10,104 bases of DNA, taken from the NCBI GenBank assembly GCA_019425005.1, contig JAHYYK010000062.1:2274-12377 (forward strand), written 5' to 3'. Within the stretch, counting starts at the first letter, position 1; every line of letters begins with the position of its first letter. Positions 4,119 to 10,104 of this stretch are shown in pieces. Source of the DNA: Collinsella sp. GTDB lineage: Bacteria; Actinomycetota; Coriobacteriia; Coriobacteriales; Coriobacteriaceae. Under the pieces are notes generated by a model. The model was not told where the DNA came from and ran no database searches. It saw nothing but the letters and a program-made list of their open reading frames with translations. The position numbers and the translations under genes are program-made.

Positions 4119-6122
4119 TTAGACCAGACGGGCGTTGATCGTCTTGGCGATCTCGGCGGCGTCGGTGGAACCCTTGACGGTGGCACGGAAGTCCTCGTCC
4201 ATGAGCGCCTCGGCGACCTTGGACAGGATCTTGAGGTGCGTAGTGCCGGCCTGGGCACCGGGGATGAGCAGGGCGATAGCCACGTTGACGGGAGCGCCGT
4301 CCATGGTGTCCCAACCGGTCACGCCGGACTCGTCCTTGACGACGATGACGGCAGCCTCGGTAATGGCGTCGGACTTGGCATGCGGGATGGCGAAGCCCTC
4401 CATCATGCCCGTGGTGCCCTCGGACTCGCGGGCCAGGAAGGCGTTCATCACGGCGTCGGCGTCGCTGGCGATACCGGCCTTGACGGCCTGGTTGGAAACG
4501 AAGCTCAGAGCCTCGTCACGAGAAGCGAAGTCCTCGGCGACAAAGACATTCTCGACCTTCACGAAGTCGGCAGCCTCGGCCTTGGGGGCCTCGACGGCAG
4601 CGGCCTTGGGAGCCTCAACCGGCTTGGCTGCAGGAGTGGCCTTCTGGTTCTTCTCAAAGTCGTACTTCTTGAAGGCCACGAAAAGGATGCCACCGACCAC
4701 AGCGCCGATGAGGATCGCGAGGACCCAAAGCGGACCGTTCTCGACAACGGGCAGGACCAGGAAGCCACCGTGAGGCGCCGGATCGTGAACGTTGAACATA
4801 ATGGTCAGGATCGAAGCGATAGAGGAACCGAGCATCATGATGGGCATGACGGGCCAGATGTTCTTGGTCATGAACGGAATGGCGCCCTCGGTGATGTGGG
4901 TGCAACCAAGGATGAGGTTGACGACACCGGCGTCGTGATCCTCCTGGCTGAAGTACTTCTTGCCGACAACGACGGCAAAGGTGGTGATCAGCGGCGGAAC
5001 GATGCAGGCGGCGGAGACGGCAGCCATGAAGTTGGTGCCGAAGTTATAGGTATCGGTGCCAACACCGGCGGCCAGAGCCTCGGTGAGCATAGCGGTACCG
5101 GTGACGTAAGCAGCCTTGTTGACCGGGCCGCCCATGTCAAAGGCGCACATGCAGCCAATGGCAAGACCCAGGACAACGGCGCCAGAGGCGGACAGGCCCT
5201 TGAGGAAGTCCATCATGGCGGTGTTGATGGCAGCCATGGGGCCGGAAATGCCGAGCATGACCAGGCCGACGATAGCCGTCGAGAACAGCGGGTACAGGAA
5301 GATAGCCTTGAGGCCGTCCAGATTCTTGGGCAGACCGGCAAAGACCTTCTCGAGCAGCAAGATGACATAGCCGGCAAGGAAGCCGCCGACGATGCCGCCC
5401 AGGAAGCCGAAGCCCACGCCGGCGCCACCGGCATCGATCATGCCGGTTTCGGCGTTAACAGGCAGGCCCTGGATGGCGATCATACCGGCAACAAAGCCGG
5501 GGACGAGCGCCGGGCGCTTGCCGATGGATTCGGCGATGTAGGCGGAAAGCACCGGAACCATAAGGTTCATGGCGATGCCGCCGATGATCTTGAGCATCGC
5601 AGCAAAGCTGTTGTAGTCAGACGCCGTCGAATCGAAGGACGTAATGCCCCACAGGAACGAGACAGCGGTCAGAACACCACCAGCAACAACGAAGACCAGC
5701 ATGTGGCTGACGCCGTTCATGAGGTGCTTGTAGATGACGTGGCCGATGGACTCCTTCTCCTCGACCTCATCCTCGACATCGGCAGCGGCTGCAACCGTGC
5801 TGTCGCCCTTGGCGGCGAGCGCGCGGTCAATCAGCTTACCGGCGGCCTCAACGGACAGGGCCTTGGAAACACCAACGGAAACCATGGGCTTACCGGCGAA
5901 ACGCTCAGCCTGGACATCCTTGTCGGCTGCGACGACGACGGCCTTGGCACCAGCGATCTCACTCTTGGTGAGCTCGTTCTCGACACCGACCTGGCCATGA
6001 GTCTCGACCTTAATGGTCAGACCGCGCTCGGCAGCTGCCTTCTCCAGCGCCTCCTTCGCCATGAAGGTGTGCGCAATGCCGGTCGGGCAACCGGTCGCGG
6101 CGATGATGTCAAACTTAGCCAT
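4119..6122 (-). CDS. fruA: PTS fructose-type transporter, fused IIB-IIC-IIA
   Basis: A 667-residue membrane permease that imports fructose while phosphorylating it to fructose 1-phosphate. Residues 1-100 form the fructose-type IIB domain, with the phospho-cysteine in ATGCPTGIAHT (Cys12). Residues about 125-487 form the IIC channel, with roughly nine hydrophobic stretches and the family motifs FDMGGPVNKAA (328-338) and ITEGAIPF (410-417). An Ala/Pro/Lys-rich linker (about 491-518) leads to the C-terminal IIA domain, whose phospho-histidine is H581 in GFAIPHAKS. The order IIB-IIC-IIA differs from the IIA-IIB-IIC order of Bacillus FruA. The start at 6122 has AAGGAGGG four bases upstream and begins MAKFDIIAATG exactly at the domain; an upstream ATG at 6194 would add 24 residues through leader hairpins. 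Its own terminator and the divergent regulator suggest a single-gene, regulated transcript. Mannose-type or other ketose use cannot be excluded. Confidence 0.93.
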   Translation of the reverse strand: MAKFDIIAATGCPTGIAHTFMAKEALEKAAAERGLTIKVETHGQVGVENELTKSEIAGAKAVVVAADKDVQAERFAGKPMVSVGVSKALSVEAAGKLIDRALAAKGDSTVAAAADVEDEVEEKESIGHVIYKHLMNGVSHMLVFVVAGGVLTAVSFLWGITSFDSTASDYNSFAAMLKIIGGIAMNLMVPVLSAYIAESIGKRPALVPGFVAGMIAIQGLPVNAETGMIDAGGAGVGFGFLGGIVGGFLAGYVILLLEKVFAGLPKNLDGLKAIFLYPLFSTAIVGLVMLGISGPMAAINTAMMDFLKGLSASGAVVLGLAIGCMCAFDMGGPVNKAAYVTGTAMLTEALAAGVGTDTYNFGTNFMAAVSAACIVPPLITTFAVVVGKKYFSQEDHDAGVVNLILGCTHITEGAIPFMTKNIWPVMPIMMLGSSIASILTIMFNVHDPAPHGGFLVLPVVENGPLWVLAILIGAVVGGILFVAFKKYDFEKNQKATPAAKPVEAPKAAAVEAPKAEAADFVKVENVFVAEDFASRDEALSFVSNQAVKAGIASDADAVMNAFLARESEGTTGMMEGFAIPHAKSDAITEAAVIVVKDESGVTGWDTMDGAPVNVAIALLIPGAQAGTTHLKILSKVAEALMDEDFRATVKGSTDAAEIAKTINARLV

Positions 6123-6143
6123 GTGTCCCTCCTTCTTGAGTAC

Positions 6144-6184
6144 AGCGCCCGCGGGCGCTCCCCTACACGCGCTTCGATGCGCGT
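6144..6184 (-). promoter_or_regulatory. Two stable hairpins in the fruA leader
   Basis: AGCGCCCGCGGGCGCT (6144-6159) is a perfect 16-base palindrome. ACGCGC/GCGCGT (6167-6172 with 6179-6184) is a 6-bp stem with a six-base loop. Both lie in the predicted untranslated leader, just upstream of the ribosome-binding site at 6127-6134. Read on the plus strand the second is followed by TTTTCC and could instead stop antisense transcription. Confidence 0.45.
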
Positions 6185-6258
6185 TTTTCCACAACTGAAA
6201 GATACCAACCTACCGTCCGCGTGAGAAGAGCTAAGGTGCAAATCTCCGGTGAAAGGTT

Positions 6259-6287
6259 CTTTCATAACCGTAAACGGTAAGTGAAAG
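6259..6287. promoter_or_regulatory. Composite dyad operator over the fruA promoter
   Basis: The order is CTTTCA, two bases, ACCGT, two bases, ACGGT, three bases, TGAAAG: nested inverted repeats across 29 bp around 6272-6273. The right end overlaps the fruA -10 (6286-6291) and the rest covers the predicted start site, the usual place for repression. A further GTGAAAG half-site lies at 6249-6255, making GTGAAAG-GTT-CTTTCAT. The divergent RpiR-family gene is the obvious candidate regulator; that is inference. Confidence 0.5.
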
Positions 6288-6313
6288 TTTACCATCAACA
6301 CTTGAAACGGCAA
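6286..6313 (-). promoter_or_regulatory. Candidate fruA promoter
   Basis: On the minus strand TTGCCG (6313-6308) and TAAACT (6291-6286) are separated by 16 bases, each matching four of six consensus positions. Transcription would start near 6279 and yield a leader of about 157 bases. The box 6277-6291 is nearly the same as the -10 region of the left kinase gene (295-309). Confidence 0.45.
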
Positions 6314-6340
6314 GGTGTATCTTGTAATTGAAAATGCCCG

Positions 6341-6346
6341 TATACT
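6341..6346 (+). promoter_or_regulatory. Candidate -10 element of the regulator gene
   Basis: TATACT matches five of six -10 positions. No good -35 lies 16-18 bases upstream, which fits an activator-dependent or weak promoter. The start would be near 6353, leaving about 42 bases before the ATG at 6395. The divergent fruA promoter lies only about 30 bases away, so one bound regulator could affect both. Confidence 0.4.
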
Positions 6347-6394
6347 ATGGCATTGCAAATCAAGCTAGATTTTCATGCCAACCAGGAGCCATCC

Positions 6395-7252
6395 ATGACC
6401 GATAGTAGCAAGAGCGCACTTTCCCTCATTAGCACCCATCAGGGATACAGCGAGTCCGAGCAGCGCATTGTCGACTATATATTGGAGCACCAGTCCGAGG
6501 CGCCACGCCTCACGGCCGCTCAGCTCTCGCGCGCCGCCGCCACGTCCGAGGCGACCGTTTCGCGCTTCTGCCGCAAGCTTGGCTTTGGTAGCTTCCGCAG
6601 CTTTCAGTTTTCGTTGGCGAGGGATTTGGAAAGCCAGCGTAACGAGGGCCTGACTGACGAGGTCTCGCTCGACAATATGGAGCAGAGCCTCAAGAATATC
6701 CTGGCTGCCAAGGTGAGCGAGCTTAATGCGACCATCGACGGGATCGACCACGATACGCTGGCGGCTGTTGTGCATGCCCTTAAGCATGCAGGGGTTATTG
6801 AGTTTGCAGCTGTGGGCAATACGAACGCGGTCGCGCTCGATGCGACGTTTAAGTTTTCGCAGCTGGGCCTGCGCTGCATGGCGAGCACCATTAGCGAGAC
6901 ATCAATCGGCTTTGCGCTCACGTTACGCCCGGGTGACGTCATCGTGCTTATCTCAAACTCCGGCAAATCGCGCCGATTGAATCGCATGGCAAAAGCGGCT
7001 CGCAACTGCGGCGCAACCGTAGTCGTCATCAGCAGTGACAGCAAATCCCCACTCGCGCGCCTGGCAGACTACACTTTTAATACCGTCAACCACGAAGCGC
7101 TGCTGACGACAGGCGACTTTGCGTTCTCTAAGATCAGCGCTACGATGATCATCGAAGTCATCTACAACTTCCTGCTGCCCGAGATTGAAGACGCCCGCGA
7201 GCATATCAGCTACTACGAGGAGCTCATCCAGCCGGACAAGGTCGTTGAGTAA
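6395..7252 (+). CDS. RpiR/MurR-family transcriptional regulator
   Basis: A 285-residue DNA-binding regulator of the RpiR/MurR family. Residues 1-75 form the HTH_6-type domain, with the recognition segment in TAAQLSRAAATSEATVSRFC (40-59) followed by RKLGFGSFRSF. Residues about 125-255 form an SIS (sugar isomerase) domain with RPGDVIVLISNSGKS (178-192), the phosphosugar-binding loop. The family usually senses a sugar phosphate. I chose ATG 6395 because AGGAG lies six bases upstream and the N-terminus then fits the family. The in-frame ATG at 6347 touches the -10 hexamer and would add 16 residues. It is divergent from fruA, so it probably controls the fructose transporter in response to a fructose phosphate; ligand and sign of control are not shown by the sequence. 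Confidence 0.92.
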   Translation: MTDSSKSALSLISTHQGYSESEQRIVDYILEHQSEAPRLTAAQLSRAAATSEATVSRFCRKLGFGSFRSFQFSLARDLESQRNEGLTDEVSLDNMEQSLKNILAAKVSELNATIDGIDHDTLAAVVHALKHAGVIEFAAVGNTNAVALDATFKFSQLGLRCMASTISETSIGFALTLRPGDVIVLISNSGKSRRLNRMAKAARNCGATVVVISSDSKSPLARLADYTFNTVNHEALLTTGDFAFSKISATMIIEVIYNFLLPEIEDAREHISYYEELIQPDKVVE

Positions 7253-7260
7253 AACGCGTA

Positions 7261-7293
7261 GTGGGACAAAAATTTCAGTCTATTTTGTCCCAC
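7261..7293. terminator. Symmetric hairpin between convergent regulator and recN
   Basis: GTGGGACAAAA (7261-7271) pairs perfectly with TTTTGTCCCAC (7283-7293) around an 11-base loop. It lies 8 bases past the regulator stop and 18 bases past the recN stop, so it can serve both directions. The T-run lies inside the stem rather than after it, so it is not a textbook terminator; it could be a dispersed palindrome used as one. Confidence 0.6.
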
Positions 7294-7311
7294 CAACACC
7301 GCTGATACGAT

Positions 7312-8940
7312 CTAGCCTCGAGCTTCTTCAAGCATCTGTTTGGCGTGCGCCAGGCTTGCCTCGGACTGATCGCCGCTCAACATGCGGGCGATCTCGGCGG
7401 TACGCGCTTCGCCGGTTACCTCGTCCAAATGCGTCTGGGGAACATCGCCCGGTTCCTTACTGACAACATAATGCTTGTCGGCCATGACGGCGACCTGCGC
7501 CAAGTGGGTTACGACAATCACCTGATGCGTAGCGGCGAGATCTGCCAGCACGCCCGCGAGCGCACGCGCCGTGGAGCCACCGACACCAGCATCGACCTCG
7601 TCAAACACCAGCGTATCGACACCGTCCGCGTTACCGAGGACAACCTTGCTTGCCAGCATGACGCGGCTGAGCTCGCCGCCCGACGCAATGCGGCGCAGGG
7701 GGCGTGGCGTCAAGCCGGCACCGCTGCGGTATAGCAGCTCGTAACTCGAAGGACCAACCGGCGTCCACTCAGCACGGGGAAGATCGCGCGACTCCCAGAC
7801 GAGCTCGGCACTACCCATCTCCAGGCGAGCCATCTGGCGGCCAACCTCGTGACAGAAGCGCGGGGCCGCCGTATTGCGAGCGCGCTTAAGCGCCTTGGCG
7901 GCAGCAAACAGTTCGTGCTCCGCCGCGCCAAGCGCTTCACGCGCCATTTTGATCTGTTCATCGCCATTATCAACCAGCGAAAGCAGCTCTTGCGAGCGAT
8001 CACGCATGGCAAAAACATCGTCCATGGTCGGACCCCACTGACGCAGCAGGCCCTTGAGGTCGGAATACCGCTCGCGCATGCGAGCGAGCTCGCGCGGGTC
8101 GAAGGCGACCCCATCGCGATAGGTGCGCAGCTCGTTGGCACAATCCTCAAGCGAGATACAGGCATCCGAAAGCGCATCGGCGATATCACCCAGCTTGCGG
8201 TCGACGGACGCCATGCGGGAAAGCTCCGCCACGGCACTGTTCACGGCATCGAGCGCTCCCCCTTCAGCTGCAAGCGATGCATGGGCATCGTTGGCCGTGG
8301 CCACCAACACCTCAGCATGCTCGGAGCGCGGCAGCAGCTCCTCGAGCTCCTCATACTCACCCGGCTTGGGGTCGACATCGGCGATGCGCTCCAGGGCGAA
8401 GCGCGCCTCCTCAACGCGACTCCCCTGCGCACGCGAGGCCTCTTCGACGCGACGGACCTCCTTGGCAGCCGCACGCGATGCCTTAAAGCAAGCACGGTAG
8501 TGCTCGAGCGCCTCGAGTGCCGGGCGCCCTGCCCAGGCATCGACCATGGCAACATGATGCGCCGGGTCGAGCAGGCGCTGGTGCTCGTGCTGACCGCAAA
8601 GATCCATCATCACAGCGACGCGCTCCGAAAGTTCGCGCACGCTGGCGATGCGGCCGTCAATTTTTACGCGGCTGCGGCCCTCGGCAGAAAGGCTGCGCCG
8701 CACGGTGACGCCCTCCGTGTCATGCGGGCCATCAAACAGGCGCGCCTCGACGCTGGCAAGTGCCTCGCCCTCGCGCACCGTCGACGAATCCGCGCGCTCG
8801 CCCAAAATGAGCTTGAGTGCCGAGAGCAGCGCGGTCTTACCGGCGCCGGTTTCTCCAGTCAGAACCGTTAGACCCGTGCTCGGAACCAACGTCGCCTCGC
8901 GAATGAGTGCAATGTTGGAAACCAGCAGCTCATCGATCAT
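7312..8940 (-). CDS. recN: DNA repair protein RecN
   Basis: A 542-residue SMC-like ATPase that acts early in double-strand break repair on the nucleoid. The N-terminal half-site has MIDELLVSNIALI and the Walker A motif GETGAGKT (29-36), then GQHEHQRLLDP (116-126), a RecN hallmark. The central 140-350 region is rich in Glu, Ala and Arg and consistent with coiled coil. The C-terminal half-site has the ABC signature SGGEL (420-424), Walker B LVFDEVDAGVGG (444-455, catalytic E448) and the switch histidine in VVTHLAQVA (H479). Length is normal for the family. The start codon lies inside the end of nadK (11-base overlap) with GGAG six bases upstream, so the two are co-transcribed. Control by the SOS response is known in other bacteria, but no LexA box can be judged here because the operon promoter lies outside the window. 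Confidence 0.96.
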   Translation of the reverse strand: MIDELLVSNIALIREATLVPSTGLTVLTGETGAGKTALLSALKLILGERADSSTVREGEALASVEARLFDGPHDTEGVTVRRSLSAEGRSRVKIDGRIASVRELSERVAVMMDLCGQHEHQRLLDPAHHVAMVDAWAGRPALEALEHYRACFKASRAAAKEVRRVEEASRAQGSRVEEARFALERIADVDPKPGEYEELEELLPRSEHAEVLVATANDAHASLAAEGGALDAVNSAVAELSRMASVDRKLGDIADALSDACISLEDCANELRTYRDGVAFDPRELARMRERYSDLKGLLRQWGPTMDDVFAMRDRSQELLSLVDNGDEQIKMAREALGAAEHELFAAAKALKRARNTAAPRFCHEVGRQMARLEMGSAELVWESRDLPRAEWTPVGPSSYELLYRSGAGLTPRPLRRIASGGELSRVMLASKVVLGNADGVDTLVFDEVDAGVGGSTARALAGVLADLAATHQVIVVTHLAQVAVMADKHYVVSKEPGDVPQTHLDEVTGEARTAEIARMLSGDQSEASLAHAKQMLEEARG

Positions 8941-9790
8941 GACGCACTCCGTAGAACACGCGGCTCACCGAGTTATAGAAACTCTCGGGACCATAATCAA
9001 GCAGCAGCACATCGCCGGGACCACGGCGCACAGCCACGCTCTCGACCGTGCCATCGCAGGTAATAAACTGTCCATCGATGGCGATCGCCGGAACGCTCGG
9101 GCGGTCATCGGACATAAAGATCTCCACGACATCGCTCGGCGAGGTCAAAAAAGCGCGAGCCTGAATGGTATGCGGAGCGATGGGCACACAGACCATGCCC
9201 GTGTAATCGGGGCTGACAATGGGGCCGCCGGCGGAAAGCGCGTAGCCGGTAGAGCCGGTCGCCGTCGAAACGACCACGCCGTCACCGCGCAGGCGGTCGA
9301 TATGATGGCCGGACACCGTGATGTCAAATTCGACCATATCGGACAGGGGCCCGCGCGTAAGCGCCATATCGTTGAGGGCAAACGTGCGCACAACATCCTT
9401 CGTGCCGTCTTCGCGAACCGAAACAATATCGGCGGCGATGGTGGCACGGCGGCTCACATGGAGCTCGCCGGACAGGGCATCGCTCACGACCTGCAAAATG
9501 TCGCGCTCCTCGGGGCTCGCGGCCGTCAAAAAACCCAAATGACCATAGGAAAGACCCAAAATGGGAATCTCACGGTAGTTGAGAATGCGGGCGGCACGCA
9601 GCAGCGTGCCGTCGCCGCCGAGCGTGATGACCAAGTCGGCATCGTCAACATCGGGCGCGCTCTGGATCTTGGAGCGCTGATCGGCAGCCCATGCGACCTC
9701 GTAGCCCTGGCGCGAAAGCCAAAGCTCGAGCATCAGGCCGCTCTCGACCGCCTCTTGCTTGTAGTAATTGGGAACCAGAAAGACCTTCAT
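8930..9790 (-). CDS. nadK: NAD kinase
   Basis: A 286-residue cytoplasmic enzyme that phosphorylates NAD to NADP, using ATP or polyphosphate depending on the species. It shows the defining GGDGT motif (58-62 in ITLGGDGTLLRAAR), ALND (138-141, where many homologues have NE) and GDGVVVSTATGSTGYALSAG (169-188), which shapes the NAD site. The length is that of ordinary bacterial NadK with no extra domain. The ATG at 9790 overlaps the tlyA stop by four bases (ATGA), and no strong ribosome-binding site precedes it, so translation is probably coupled to tlyA. Its 3' end overlaps recN by 11 bases. The tlyA-nadK-recN order is common in Gram-positive genomes. Confidence 0.96.
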   Translation of the reverse strand: MKVFLVPNYYKQEAVESGLMLELWLSRQGYEVAWAADQRSKIQSAPDVDDADLVITLGGDGTLLRAARILNYREIPILGLSYGHLGFLTAASPEERDILQVVSDALSGELHVSRRATIAADIVSVREDGTKDVVRTFALNDMALTRGPLSDMVEFDITVSGHHIDRLRGDGVVVSTATGSTGYALSAGGPIVSPDYTGMVCVPIAPHTIQARAFLTSPSDVVEIFMSDDRPSVPAIAIDGQFITCDGTVESVAVRRGPGDVLLLDYGPESFYNSVSRVFYGVRHDR

Positions 9791-10104
9791 AGCGTTGCAG
9801 CTTTCTCGCTCAAAACCGATACCTGGAATTGCAACTCAGCCTCGGCGCGCTCGCCGGGCGCAAACCTCGTGCCGTACAAGAAAAACTCAACGTTGCCCTT
9901 GGCGCCGTGGATGGGCGACACGCACACGTCGAGCGGGAACAGGCCCTTGGCGGCAAAAAGCTCGATCGCCGCCGTGAGCGTATCGCGACGGACGGCGGGG
10001 TCGGTCACGATACCGCCCTCGCCCACCAGCGCAGCCGGTGCCTCAAACTGGGGTTTTACGAGTGTGCAGAACGAACCCGAAGGCTTCAGGCACGCCAGCA
10101 CGGC
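9787..10104 (-). CDS. tlyA: TlyA-family rRNA 2'-O-methyltransferase (C-terminal part)
   Basis: The last 105 codons of a gene that continues past the right edge. LVKPQFEAP is the FtsJ/RrmJ-type methyltransferase segment typical of TlyA (hemolysin A family), and SPIHGAKGNVEFFLY matches the C-terminal SPIxGxxGNxEF block of the family. Characterised TlyA proteins methylate cytidine 2'-OH in 16S and 23S rRNA, which also sets capreomycin sensitivity in mycobacteria. The N-terminal S4 RNA-binding domain is expected but lies outside. The stop overlaps the nadK start in ATGA. The GTG at 10101 is internal, not a start. Confidence 0.9.
   Translation of the reverse strand, partial: AVLACLKPSGSFCTLVKPQFEAPAALVGEGGIVTDPAVRRDTLTAAIELFAAKGLFPLDVCVSPIHGAKGNVEFFLYGTRFAPGERAEAELQFQVSVLSEKAATL

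Noticed and set aside
4044..6224. 726-codon open frame on the plus strand opposite fruA
   Set aside because: It is the antisense shadow of a clear PTS permease in GC-rich DNA. The product is low-complexity, rich in Gly, Asp and His, has no recognisable domain and starts inside the fruA terminator stem region.
6347..6394. Upstream start codon for the RpiR-family gene
   Set aside because: The ATG at 6347 touches the candidate -10 hexamer and lacks a ribosome-binding site; ATG 6395 has AGGAG at proper spacing.
7849..8871. 340-codon open frame on the plus strand opposite recN
   Set aside because: Antisense shadow of recN; no motif and no promoter or ribosome-binding site.

Overview
The window is GC-rich, densely coded and reads as a chromosomal segment of a Gram-positive actinomycete-type bacterium. 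The gene set (tlyA-nadK-recN block, fructose PTS next to ptsH and ptsI, tandem 1-phosphofructokinase-like kinases) and the protein style best fit a gut Coriobacteriia member such as Collinsella. That assignment is inference from family resemblance, not from a marker gene. No mobile element, CRISPR array, tRNA or rRNA is visible.

Layout from left to right: (1) 1-269, minus strand, the N-terminal part of a PfkB/1-phosphofructokinase-like kinase cut by the window edge. (2) 486-1418, minus, a complete paralogue of it, closed by an intrinsic terminator at 427-459. (3) 1493-3196, minus, ptsI (enzyme I), and 3330-3593, minus, ptsH (HPr), separated by a terminator-like hairpin. (4) 3594-4118, a 525-base gene-free stretch holding the ptsH leader and promoter, two long inverted-repeat elements (a perfect 31-bp repeat and a 29-bp repeat with two mismatches) and the fruA terminator. 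(5) 4119-6122, minus, a fructose-type PTS transporter with the domain order IIB-IIC-IIA. (6) 6123-6394, a divergent regulatory region with a compact dyad over the fruA promoter. (7) 6395-7252, plus, an RpiR/MurR-family regulator. (8) 7312-10104, minus, the end of a tlyA-nadK-recN operon whose genes overlap by 4 and 11 bases; it converges on the regulator over a shared hairpin.

Together regions 1-7 form an almost self-contained fructose uptake and entry module. Enzyme I takes phosphate from PEP and passes it through HPr to the IIA and IIB domains of the transporter. The transporter delivers fructose 1-phosphate, and a 1-phosphofructokinase would convert that to fructose 1,6-bisphosphate. The regulator is divergent from the transporter. 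A 15-bp box that covers the fruA -10 recurs with 13 identical positions at the -10 of the left-hand kinase gene, which suggests a local regulon.

The least explained material is non-coding: the two long inverted repeats upstream of ptsH, a ptsH leader that can fold its own Shine-Dalgarno sequence into a stem, and the terminator-like hairpin between ptsH and ptsI. I see no clearly new protein system here; the coding genes all belong to known families.
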